Shown: piece after piece, positions 9,556-17,407 of the stretch | Layout of the letters: the number at the start of each line of letters is the position of its first letter | How positions within the stretch are numbered: position 1 is the first letter of the stretch | NCBI RefSeq assembly: GCF_019443505.1 | Contig: NZ_CP080377.1 | Span: 1,674,001 to 1,738,000 of the forward strand | Direction of reading: 5' to 3' | DNA length: 64,000 nt | From: Janthinobacterium sp. PAMC25594 | Lineage (GTDB): Bacteria > Pseudomonadota > Gammaproteobacteria > Burkholderiales > Burkholderiaceae_D | Notes under the pieces: model-generated | Seen by the model: only the letters and a program-made list of their open reading frames with translations | What the model was told of the DNA's origin: nothing | The model's database searches: none | Translations under genes and position numbers: made by a program

Positions 9556-11757
9556 TTACGAAAAAATGGACTCGTCGGCCAGCTGGCGAGAGGAACGGAT
9601 CAGGGCGGCGACATCGAGAATCAGCGACACACCGCCATCGCCCAGGATGGTGGCGCCAGAAATGCCCACTACCTTGCGGTAATTCGATTCGAGGTTTTTC
9701 ACCACGACCTGCTGTTGTCCCACCAGGTCGTCGACAAACAGGGCCGCCTTGCGCCCTTCCGTCTCGAGGATCACGCAGATGCCTTCCGACGGACTGGTAA
9801 AGCGCGGCGCGATGTCGAACATCTGGTACAAGGGAATCAGCGGCAGGTACTCGCCACGCACTTTCACCACTTGCCCCTTGCCACTGATGTCCTTGATATC
9901 CTCAACGGCCGGCTGCAGCGATTCGATGACAAAGCCCAACGGTAAAATATACACTTCGTCGCCGACGCGGATCGACATGCCATCGAGGATGGCCAGGGTC
10001 AGCGGCAGCGAGATCGAAATCGTCGTGCCGAAGCCCTTCGCCGAACGGATGTCGACGACGCCACCCATGGCGCTGATATTGCGCTTGACGACATCCATGC
10101 CCACGCCGCGGCCCGACACGTCGGTGACCGCCTCGGCGGTGGAAAAGCCGGGCGCGAAGATCAGCTGCCACACGTCGGCGTCGCTCATCGACTCGGACAC
10201 GTCCAGTCCCTGCTGCTGCGCCTTGGCCAGGATGCGCTCGCGGTTCAGTCCCGCGCCATCATCGGATACTTCGATGATGATGTTGCCACCCTGGTGGCTG
10301 GCCGAAAGGAACAAACGGCCGGCCTCGGTCTTGCCGGCGGCCACGCGGGCGGCCGGCATTTCCACGCCGTGATCGATACTGTTGCGCACCAGGTGCGTCA
10401 GCGGATCGACGATGCGCTCGATGAGGCCCTTGTCCAGTTCCGTGGCGGCGCCATTGGTGATGAAATCGACCTTCTTGCCCAACTTGGTCGCCAGGTCGCG
10501 CACCATGCGCGGGAAGCGCGAAAAGACGAAATCCATCGGCATCATGCGGATCGACATCACCGCTTCCTGCAAGTCGCGCGTATTGCGCGTCAGGTGGCTG
10601 ACGCTGTCGAGCAGTTTCTCGTGCAGCATCGGGTCGAGCGCGCCAGCGCGCTGCTCGATCATCGCCTGCGTGATCACCAGCTCGCCCACCAGGTTGATCA
10701 GCTGATCGACTTTTTCAATCGAGACGCGGATCGACGACGATTCGGTACCGGCCTTGTCGCCCTCTTTCCTGGCCGGTTTCTTTTCCGGCTCCACCTCGGT
10801 CGCGGCGCTCGCCACGGCCGGCACGGCGGCGGCGCCGGCGTTGCCCGCCTTGGCGGCATCGGCACGAATCTGTTCGAGCGGCTGGAAGAAACCGTAGCCC
10901 TGTTCGGCGTCGCTCTGCACGCCGGCGGCGGCGCGGATGTCCTCGATCGGCTGGAAGAAGCCATAGCCGGGATCGGCCGCACCCTGCGCTCCAGGCGCGC
11001 CTGGCAGCGGGTCGAAGAAACCATAACCCTGGGCTTTTTCCTGCGCCGCGCGGGCCGCTTCGGCTTCGCCTGGCGCCAGTGGCGGCGCCTGCGTGATGAC
11101 CATGTCGTCGGGATTGAGCACGAACGAGCAGATGGCCAGGATATCGTCCAGGCTTTCATGCGTCGTCACTTCCAGCACCTTGCGCGCGTCGGCCAGGGTG
11201 GACACGGCGACGTCGCCCAACAAGCCCAGTTCGGCCGCCAGCGCATCGACTTCGCGCTCTTCCATCTTCGGCAGCTCCAGGCGGATGCGATGTCCGCCGG
11301 CGTGGCTGACGGCTGCTTTTTCCGCCGTATGGAACGCTGGCGCGATGGGCGTGAGCGCGGCCACGGGCACGTCCTGCGAGAACGACTGCAGCATCATGCG
11401 CACATTGGCCACGGCATCCTGGTCGACGGCGCTGCCCAGACGATGACCGTCGAGCTGCATCTTGAGGATGTCCTTGGCGGCCAAAAAGGCGTCGACGTGT
11501 TCCGCCGTCAGGGCCATCTGGCCCTGGCGGATGCGGTCGAGCAGCGACTCGAGGATGTGCGTCACCTCGCTCATGTCGGAGAGGCCGAACGTCGATGCGC
11601 CGCCCTTGATCGAATGGGCGGTGCGAAAAATGGCATTCAGGTCTTCGGCGTCGGGCGCCGCAATATCGACGGCCAGCAGCAGCCGTTCTTTTTCAGCCAG
11701 CAGTTCTTCGGCCTCATCGAAAAAGACCTGAAAAAACTGGCTAATATCGATGGTCAT
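9556..11757 (-). CDS. cheA: Chemotaxis histidine kinase CheA
   Basis: The central kinase that phosphorylates CheY and CheB. Domains in order: P1 phosphotransfer with H48 (TAHSIKGGASTFG), a P2-like CheY/CheB-binding domain at about 155-225 (SLDDILAICSFVL), a long low-complexity linker, P3 dimerisation from about 345, P4 ATPase with the N box (VRNSIDHG, 457-464), DDGAGL (499-504) and GRGVGMDV (549-556), then the CheW-like P5. Length 733 is normal for this order. The linker carries three copies of a GYGFF(D/Q)P motif at 244-250, 264-270 and 287-293. Confidence 0.97.
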   Translation of the reverse strand: MTIDISQFFQVFFDEAEELLAEKERLLLAVDIAAPDAEDLNAIFRTAHSIKGGASTFGLSDMSEVTHILESLLDRIRQGQMALTAEHVDAFLAAKDILKMQLDGHRLGSAVDQDAVANVRMMLQSFSQDVPVAALTPIAPAFHTAEKAAVSHAGGHRIRLELPKMEEREVDALAAELGLLGDVAVSTLADARKVLEVTTHESLDDILAICSFVLNPDDMVITQAPPLAPGEAEAARAAQEKAQGYGFFDPLPGAPGAQGAADPGYGFFQPIEDIRAAAGVQSDAEQGYGFFQPLEQIRADAAKAGNAGAAAVPAVASAATEVEPEKKPARKEGDKAGTESSSIRVSIEKVDQLINLVGELVITQAMIEQRAGALDPMLHEKLLDSVSHLTRNTRDLQEAVMSIRMMPMDFVFSRFPRMVRDLATKLGKKVDFITNGAATELDKGLIERIVDPLTHLVRNSIDHGVEMPAARVAAGKTEAGRLFLSASHQGGNIIIEVSDDGAGLNRERILAKAQQQGLDVSESMSDADVWQLIFAPGFSTAEAVTDVSGRGVGMDVVKRNISAMGGVVDIRSAKGFGTTISISLPLTLAILDGMSIRVGDEVYILPLGFVIESLQPAVEDIKDISGKGQVVKVRGEYLPLIPLYQMFDIAPRFTSPSEGICVILETEGRKAALFVDDLVGQQQVVVKNLESNYRKVVGISGATILGDGGVSLILDVAALIRSSRQLADESIFS

Positions 11758-11800
11758 AGGGTGACTCCGTCATGTGCATCGTTGCGCTGCGCGGCTGGCA

Positions 11801-12166
11801 TCAGCCGATCACCTTCTTGACCACTTCAATCAGGCGTTGCGGATCGAAGGGCTTGACCAGCCAGCCATTGGCGCCGGCGGCACGTCCTTTCGACTTCATT
11901 TCGTCCGACGACTCCGTCGTCAGCATCAAAATCGGCACCTTCTGGTAGGTCGGCAGCTCGCGCAACAGCTTGATCAGCTCCAGGCCATCCATGCGCGGCA
12001 TGTTCTGGTCCGTCAATACCAGGTCCACGGTTTGCAGCTTGGCTTTTTCCAGTCCATCCTGGCCGTCGACGGCCTCCACCACCTGGTAACCGGCGGCTTT
12101 CAGGCTGAACGCCACCATCTGGCGCAATGAGCTGGAATCGTCCACTGCAAGTATCGTTTTGGCCAT
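11801..12166 (-). CDS. Single-domain response regulator (CheY-like)
   Basis: A 121-residue receiver with D9, D10, phospho-acceptor D53 (TDQNMP), T83 and K105; the switch aromatic is W102 rather than Tyr. It is encoded directly upstream of cheA, and is clearly different in sequence from the cheY at the end of the operon, so the system has two receivers. It may drive the motor, act as a phosphate sink, or serve another output. The ATG at 12166 follows GGGAGC; an upstream GTG would overlap that ribosome site and is rejected. Confidence 0.93.
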   Translation of the reverse strand: MAKTILAVDDSSSLRQMVAFSLKAAGYQVVEAVDGQDGLEKAKLQTVDLVLTDQNMPRMDGLELIKLLRELPTYQKVPILMLTTESSDEMKSKGRAAGANGWLVKPFDPQRLIEVVKKVIG

Positions 12167-12249
12167 CTTTGCTCCCACTTATTCCGGGCATCCTGCCCGA
12201 GTATTTGATTAATCAATCCATGCAACCGCAAGCGTTCCACACTGGCATG

Positions 12250-12798
12250 CTAGAACAGCTCGATGTCGCCGCTTTCCAAATGCTGTTGACTGACAGCCTT
12301 GCGCAGCACGCTGCGCAACTCCAGGCTTTGAATCGCCAGCGCCATGCTGACCCGCCCCAGCAAGGCGACAATTTCTTCATTGTCGCTCTCCGGCAACATC
12401 TCCGCGCCATGCGAGCCCAAGGTACCGAGGAACTCGCGCAAGCCCGTCACGCGCTTCAGGGTACGCTCGATCAGCTGACTGGTCATGTCCTGAAACTGCA
12501 TGCTGGTGATGGCGGCATTCACGTAGCCGCCCACTTCGTCCTGCAGCGCCAGCAGTTTTTCCCGCTGCTCCTCGGCCGGCACGCCGCCTGCGAGCAGCAT
12601 GGCGATGGTATCTTGCTGCGCAGCGACGGCTGCGTGTATCGCCATGAAATTGAAGGACAGCTTCTCGATTGCCTCTTCCAGCAAGATACCGGTCTGCACC
12701 AGGTCGGTTTCCACCTCCGTCAAGTGCTTGCGGCCATGGTCCGACACGCCAGACAGCAGGCGTTTTACATGCGAGCCAAGTATTTTCTTTCTTGTCAT
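12250..12798 (-). CDS. CheZ-like chemotaxis protein
   Basis: A 182-residue, mostly helical soluble protein encoded between motB and cheY. The stretch MQFQDMTSQLIERTLKR (100-116) resembles the active segment of the CheY phosphatase CheZ (FQDLTGQ): the acid D104 and Gln108 have the same i/i+4 spacing as the catalytic Asp and Gln. The C-terminus SGDIELF may dock a partner, as the CheZ tail does on CheY. It is shorter than typical CheZ (about 210). No other cheZ is seen in the window, so this is the best candidate for the signal-terminating phosphatase. The function is inferred from motif and context. Confidence 0.65.
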   Translation of the reverse strand: MTRKKILGSHVKRLLSGVSDHGRKHLTEVETDLVQTGILLEEAIEKLSFNFMAIHAAVAAQQDTIAMLLAGGVPAEEQREKLLALQDEVGGYVNAAITSMQFQDMTSQLIERTLKRVTGLREFLGTLGSHGAEMLPESDNEEIVALLGRVSMALAIQSLELRSVLRKAVSQQHLESGDIELF

Positions 12799-12844
12799 AA
12801 AGGTCTCATTGTTTCAGTACACCACGCGTTGACAGCCTTGCGTG

Positions 12845-13822
12845 TTATTTTTTCGCCGCTGCCGGGCCGGGAACTGGCGCCGCCGCGGGCGGCGCACCAG
12901 CCGCCAGCCCCGAAGCGACAGCGGCGGAAGCGGCATCGCTCACCGGCAGCTCTATCGCCGCCCCATCGCGCAAAACATTTTCTTCCGTGCGTTTGTTCAT
13001 GACGATGATGCTGATGCGCCGGTTGATCGGATTGAAGGGATCGAGCTTATCCAGGTGAGCGGCCGAGCCCAGTCCCACCACGCGCAATACTTTTTCTTCC
13101 TTCATGCCGCCAATCACCAGTTCGCGCCGCGACGCATTCGCGCGGTCAGCCGACAATTCCCAGTTGCTGTAGCCGGCATCGCTCATGTAGGGCGTCGAAT
13201 CCGTGTGGCCGGACAGGCCGATGCGGTTCGGCACTTCATTGAGCACGAAGCCGATGGCGTGCAGGATTTCCTTGGTATAGGGTTGCAGATTCGCATTGGC
13301 GAGCGCAAACATCGGACGGTTCTGCTCGTCGACGATCTGGATGCGCAAGCCTTCGCTGGTGATATCGAGCAGCAACTGGTTCTTGTATTTTTTCAGCAGG
13401 GGATCGGCGTCGATGGTCGCTTCGATGCGCGCCTTGAGCGCCTGCAGGCGCTTGCCTTCCTCGCGTTCGAGCGCGGCCTTGGCGGAATTGAGGTCGAACG
13501 ACTTGCGCTGCGGCTCTTCCTGCGCCTTGCGCACCTGTCCATCCTGGCGTGACAGGTCCTGGCCGCCGCCCTGGATCACGGAATTGCTCTCGCCGCTGCC
13601 GGAACCGCCCGCCATCGCCACTTTCAGCGGTGTCTTGAAGAATTCGGAAATGCCGTTCAAGTCGCCCTTCGAGGTGGAGCCCAGCAGCCACATCAGCAGG
13701 AAGAAGGCCATCATGGCCGTGACAAAGTCGGCGTAGGCGATTTTCCACGCTCCGCCATGGTGGCCGCCAGCCGTCTTCTTGATACGCTTGACGATAATCG
13801 GGCGCATGCCTTCATCGGCCAT
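12845..13822 (-). CDS. motB: Flagellar motor stator protein MotB
   Basis: Part of the proton-driven stator. The single N-terminal membrane helix follows the conserved AYADFVTAMMAFFLLMWLL (30-48), with the proton-carrying D32. A plug/linker region follows, then an OmpA-type peptidoglycan-binding domain (about 170-285, with GLSGHTDSTPY). The last 40 residues are an Ala/Pro-rich tail. Length 325. It is 58 bases downstream of motA in the same operon. Confidence 0.96.
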   Translation of the reverse strand: MADEGMRPIIVKRIKKTAGGHHGGAWKIAYADFVTAMMAFFLLMWLLGSTSKGDLNGISEFFKTPLKVAMAGGSGSGESNSVIQGGGQDLSRQDGQVRKAQEEPQRKSFDLNSAKAALEREEGKRLQALKARIEATIDADPLLKKYKNQLLLDITSEGLRIQIVDEQNRPMFALANANLQPYTKEILHAIGFVLNEVPNRIGLSGHTDSTPYMSDAGYSNWELSADRANASRRELVIGGMKEEKVLRVVGLGSAAHLDKLDPFNPINRRISIIVMNKRTEENVLRDGAAIELPVSDAASAAVASGLAAGAPPAAAPVPGPAAAKK

Positions 13823-13880
13823 GGCGTCCCCCTTCCGTGTGCTGCAAATGAATCATGGTGTCCAGGCGTCTGTTCACTGC

Positions 13881-14741
13881 TTACTTCGTTTTCGATTTCT
13901 TGATGTGGTCTTCCAGCTCGTTGAACGTCGGGCGCTCGGTCGAGAACAGGACCTTGCGACCGAACTCCACGGCCAGCGCCGGCGCATACCCGTTCAGGCT
14001 GGCCAGCAGGGTTACTTTCACGCACTGGAACATCTTGCTCGACTCTTCCAGCTTCTGCTCCAGCAGGCTGGCCAGCGGGCCGACAAAGCCATACGCCAGC
14101 AAGATACCGAGGAAGGTGCCGACCAGCGCGTGCGCGATCAGCATGCCCAGCTCGGCCGGCGGTATGCCCACCGACTCCATCGTGTGCACCACGCCCATCA
14201 CGGCGGCGACGATACCGAAAGCGGGCAAGCCGTCGCCCACCTTGGCGATCACGTGGGCCGGCACGGCGCCTTCGTGATGGTGCGTCTCGATTTCGTTGTC
14301 CATCAGGTTTTCGATCTGGAACGCATCCATATTGCCCGATACCATCAGGCGCAGGTAATCGGTCATGAATTCGACGATGTGGTGATCGGCCAGCACGGCC
14401 GGATACTTGGAAAACAGGGGACTCTCTTCGGGCTTGTCGATATCGCCTTCGATCGACATCAAGCCTTCCTTGCGCACCTTGCTGAGCACTTCGAACAGCA
14501 GCGACATCAGTTCCATGTACAGCTCTTTGGTATAGCGCGAACCCTTGAACAGGCTGGGCAAGGCGGCGATCGTCGCCTTGATCGCCTTGTTATTGTTACC
14601 AACAAGGAAGGCGCCCAGGGCGGCGCCGCCGATCATCAGCAACTCCAGCGGCTGGAACAGCGCCGCCAGATGGCCGCCGGCCAGCGCGAAGCCGCCAAAG
14701 ACCGAGGCGCAGACGATGATGTATCCGATTATGACTAACAA
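13881..14741 (-). CDS. motA: Flagellar motor stator protein MotA
   Basis: Four-helix stator subunit that forms the proton channel with MotB and pushes on FliG. The start is set at a TTG (14741): it gives LLVIIGYIIVCASVFGGFALAGGH, the usual MotA N-terminus, and has GGGAG 9 bases upstream; longer in-frame starts would add 33 unrelated residues. The cytoplasmic loop includes KVRKEGLMSIEGDI, and the third and fourth helices carry the conserved Pro-containing segments AFGIVAAVMGVVHTMES and GTFLGILLAYGFVGPLASL. Length is 286. It is the first gene of the mot-che operon. Confidence 0.95.
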   Translation of the reverse strand: MLVIIGYIIVCASVFGGFALAGGHLAALFQPLELLMIGGAALGAFLVGNNNKAIKATIAALPSLFKGSRYTKELYMELMSLLFEVLSKVRKEGLMSIEGDIDKPEESPLFSKYPAVLADHHIVEFMTDYLRLMVSGNMDAFQIENLMDNEIETHHHEGAVPAHVIAKVGDGLPAFGIVAAVMGVVHTMESVGIPPAELGMLIAHALVGTFLGILLAYGFVGPLASLLEQKLEESSKMFQCVKVTLLASLNGYAPALAVEFGRKVLFSTERPTFNELEDHIKKSKTK

Positions 14742-14961
14742 AGTGCCCTGACTCCCAATAATGGCCGGGGCTGTGTGCCCGGCATGTTCAAACCTGTTCC
14801 TGCCCTCTGGCGGCTGCGCCGCCGACGAAGACAGCGGCAAAAAAAGTAACCGGGAGTTAATTGAAATGTGCTGCTTTTCAATGCAAATCCGAGAAAATGC
14901 CGTGTGGAACTACAATAACGTGAGATTGCCCTCCGGGCAAGCAAATAACGCAGACAATTGC

Positions 14962-15723
14962 TTAAAAGCACCATATGTAAAGTAAAGGGCCACCCTCTGT
15001 GGCGGCGATGGTCTTATCGGGTTCGCGTGCGGCAATCTGGAATTCGTAACTAAGAAGCATACTGCCGGGCAACATTTCCCTTTCCGCCTTGCGCCACAGG
15101 GCAGCCATCGCCGCTGGCGACAGGTAGGCAAAGACCGCATCGTAGCGGCTGAAATCGAGTGCTTCGTAGTCGCCGCGCAGGAAGCGCGCGCGGCTGCCCG
15201 ACAGCCGCGCGCGCAGGCGGCTTGCCAGCCACGGCAGCGGCGCCAGCTCGATGCCGGAAAACTGCCCATCGGGACGGCGCCGCGCCAGGTCCAGCACCAG
15301 GCCGCCCAGGCCGCTGCCGATATCGACCAGACGCACGCCGGGACGGTCCGCGATCAGCTCGGCCACCGCCTGCCAGACCTTCGGCCCCGACGGGTAAAAC
15401 GGCACTTGCGTGCGAAACGTGGACCAATACAAGCTCAACAGGAAAACAAAGGCCGCCAGGAACACGACCGGGGGCCAGTGCAGCAAGCTGGCCGCCAGCA
15501 GCGCGGGCGCGAACAGCAGGCCGATGGCGCACCACCAGCGCGCCAGTCCCGCACGCCACGTGATGAGCGCCGCCAGCACACCCTGCAGCAAGGCCACGAC
15601 GGACAACGACATGGCCACGCCTGCGCGCGCCAGGCCATACACCAATAGCAACATCAAGGGAAAGGCCAGCACCTGGATCAGGATGGCCTTGAGCGCGGGC
15701 GCGCGCAGGATTTGTTGCAGCAT
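14962..15723 (-). CDS. Membrane-anchored class I SAM-dependent methyltransferase-like protein
   Basis: The N-terminal third is hydrophobic with about four membrane helices; the C-terminal part is a Rossmann methyltransferase fold with the SAM motif VDIGSGLGGLVLDLARR and the acidic strand-2 end SGIELAP. The substrate is unknown. The ATG at 15723 starts MLQQILRAP; an ATG 45 bases earlier is also possible but lies next to the flhDC terminator. The gene sits between flhC and motA but is cut off from flhDC by that terminator, so it is probably transcribed from its own promoter. A link to motility is suggested only by position. Confidence 0.75.
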   Translation of the reverse strand: MLQQILRAPALKAILIQVLAFPLMLLLVYGLARAGVAMSLSVVALLQGVLAALITWRAGLARWWCAIGLLFAPALLAASLLHWPPVVFLAAFVFLLSLYWSTFRTQVPFYPSGPKVWQAVAELIADRPGVRLVDIGSGLGGLVLDLARRRPDGQFSGIELAPLPWLASRLRARLSGSRARFLRGDYEALDFSRYDAVFAYLSPAAMAALWRKAEREMLPGSMLLSYEFQIAAREPDKTIAATEGGPLLYIWCF

Positions 15724-15769
15724 GGGGCAGTCAAAGAAGGAAAACGCCAGTGTAAGCGAAAGCACCATG

Positions 15770-15804
15770 AAAAAACCGGAGTCCGGTCTGGCGACCAGCT
15801 CCGG
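15770..15804 (-). terminator. Rho-independent terminator after flhC
   Basis: On the minus strand: CCGGAG, then an inner hairpin CTGG-TCG-CCAG, then CTCCGG followed by six T. It lies 22 bases after the flhC stop and ends the flhDC transcript. Confidence 0.85.
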
Positions 15805-15825
15805 CTTGAGCGATGCGGGGCAGTA

Positions 15826-16389
15826 TCAGGTGGCGATGCTCGGCGACGCGACCGCGGCTGCTTCATCGCGCGCCTTCTTGGTCTTGCCGGCACGCGAAGG
15901 CATATGGCACAGGCCGCAGACATAATCGGCGTTCAGGTCGAGGCAGTTGACGACAAACTTGCCGCCGCACTTGCCGCAGGGCGCCATGTTCAGCATCTTG
16001 CTGCTGAAAAAGCGCACCAGGGTCCAGGCCCGCGTCAGCGACAGCAACGGCTCTTCACCCGCTTCGGGCGGCATCTGCTCGAGATACAGTTTGTACGCCT
16101 TCATCACGGCTTCGATGCCGGTGGCGCCGGCGTGGTCGACGAGGAATTTGTGGATATTGATGAATAGCGAGGAATGGATATTCGGCTGCCAGGTGAGGAA
16201 CCAGTCGGTGGAAAAGGGCAGCATGCCCTTGGGCGGCGAGACGCCCTTCAATTCCTTGTACAGATTCAGCAGGCGTTCGCGCGACAGCGAGACTTCCGTC
16301 TCCAGCAGTTGCAGGCGCGCGCCCAGCTGTATCAATTCGATGGCCAGCTGGATTTCTTGCGCTTCCGATACGACACTTTTCTTGGCCAT
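15826..16389 (-). CDS. flhC: Flagellar master regulator subunit FlhC
   Basis: With FlhD forms the FlhD4C2 activator of class II flagellar promoters. The protein is 187 residues from an ATG with GGAG ten bases upstream. Helical N-terminal part (SEAQEIQLAIELIQLGARLQLLE), then WFLTWQPNIHSSLF, and a C-terminal zinc site formed by cysteines C138, C141, C158 and C161 (PCGKC and YVCGLC). An Ala/Lys-rich tail follows. It is 107 bases downstream of flhD. Confidence 0.97.
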   Translation of the reverse strand: MAKKSVVSEAQEIQLAIELIQLGARLQLLETEVSLSRERLLNLYKELKGVSPPKGMLPFSTDWFLTWQPNIHSSLFINIHKFLVDHAGATGIEAVMKAYKLYLEQMPPEAGEEPLLSLTRAWTLVRFFSSKMLNMAPCGKCGGKFVVNCLDLNADYVCGLCHMPSRAGKTKKARDEAAAVASPSIAT

Positions 16390-16496
16390 GCTGTGTACTC
16401 CACTACTGACTGATACCGGCGACTGATACTGACTGAAGGTTGCCAGCAAAATGTTCAGGGCAATGCAACGCCGCCATGGACGTTTTGATGGGAACC

Positions 16497-16814
16497 TTAA
16501 GCGATTTCTTCGACGCCCTGGCCTGCCATCAGAATAGCGGCATGCGACTGGGCCAGCGAGCGGTCTTTATTGTAGTTCGTCAACATGCCCAGGATGGCGC
16601 TGTCGTCGAAGCGGAAGCGGGCCAGCATCATGTTGCCGCCAGCGAGCTTCAGGATCTGCGCATTGCTCATGCCTTCGATCAATTCGGCGATTTCGGCGGC
16701 TATGCCCAAACGGAAGATGGCCGTTACCTTGTCCGCACGAATCATTTGCTGGGCCAGCATCAGGTAGCTCAGGTTAGCGTCGCGAATCTCAGCCATCATG
16801 TCGTTAGCAGTCAT
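16497..16814 (-). CDS. flhD: Flagellar master regulator subunit FlhD
   Basis: Partner of FlhC, 105 residues, all helical, containing IRDANLSYLMLAQQMIRADK and EIAELIEGMSNAQILKLAGGNMMLARFRFDD typical of the family. Two ATGs lie close together; the second (16814) has GAGGAG six bases upstream, while the first overlaps that site, so the second is chosen. The 590-base region upstream, shared with divergent kynU, holds an FNR-type box and a palindrome that may regulate it. Confidence 0.97.
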   Translation of the reverse strand: MTANDMMAEIRDANLSYLMLAQQMIRADKVTAIFRLGIAAEIAELIEGMSNAQILKLAGGNMMLARFRFDDSAILGMLTNYNKDRSLAQSHAAILMAGQGVEEIA

Positions 16815-16948
16815 TTCCATCTCCTCAATCCGTTGAATTCAGCTGGCGTTGTCTGTTGCCAGTGAGATACATTCTGCAGGAGCAACATCAAACGCAACAG
16901 AGGCGAAGGACTGTATTTTTGGTCGGGAAATGGCGGGCAGGACCGTAG

Positions 16949-16967
16949 GTGTTTGTCTGACAAACAC
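16949..16967. promoter_or_regulatory. Palindromic operator-like site upstream of flhD
   Basis: Perfect 7-bp arms GTGTTTG / CAAACAC around TCTGA, 135 bases upstream of the flhD start and in a region with no gene. The shape fits a dimeric regulator site or a short hairpin in the flhD leader. The binding protein is unknown. Confidence 0.45.
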
Positions 16968-17075
16968 TACTCGATCATGGTCGCACGCCAGTAACGGCGC
17001 GGATGCGGGAGGTGGCCGTTGAAGGGGATTTACCCGGATTCAGGCCTGTAAAAAATATCACTTTTTTACAACAAC

Positions 17076-17089
17076 TTGATCAAAATCAA
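17076..17089. promoter_or_regulatory. FNR/ANR-type binding box
   Basis: TTGATcaaaATCAA, an exact match to the FNR-family consensus TTGAT-N4-ATCAA. It is centred about 268 bases upstream of flhD and 325 bases upstream of kynU, so either promoter could be oxygen-regulated. Position relative to a transcription start cannot be judged from sequence alone. Confidence 0.65.
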
Positions 17090-17123
17090 GTCTGCTTACC
17101 TAGATAACGGCTGCCTTGACAGG

Positions 17124-17249
17124 AACTTTAGGGCTTTTTCGAAAAATATTTAAAAGACCCGCATTCTTTTTGGCGGCTTGACGCCGTTCATGTAATCGTT
17201 GACGGCGGCAAATCGCAGAACTTTAGGGCGATTTGAAAATATTTTAAAA
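17124..17249. repeat. Two AT-rich direct repeats in the flhD-kynU intergenic region
   Basis: Copies at 17124-17155 and 17219-17249 share AACTTTAGGGC, then a T-rich stretch, then GAAAA(A)TATTT and an A-run; the period is 95 bases. TTGAC occurs four times around them (near 17116, 17179, 17199 and 17269), so this could be tandem promoter or operator material upstream of kynU. The rest of 16815-17407 shows nothing else recognisable. Confidence 0.5.
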
Positions 17250-17407
17250 AAAACGTGATTTTTTTCGTTGACGCCCCGCAGAACGTCACTTTCCACCCCT
17301 CATCCGAGGCGCAAATGCCGCTTTTTGGCGGGGATTTGCTACACTGCCTGCTTCCGCACAATACTTTAGACCTCAAGCAATATCGTGCTATTAACGCAAG
17401 TCCCAAC

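Noticed and set aside
15724..15768. A longer start for the membrane methyltransferase
   Set aside because: It begins right at the T-run of the flhC terminator and has no ribosome site; it is still possible.
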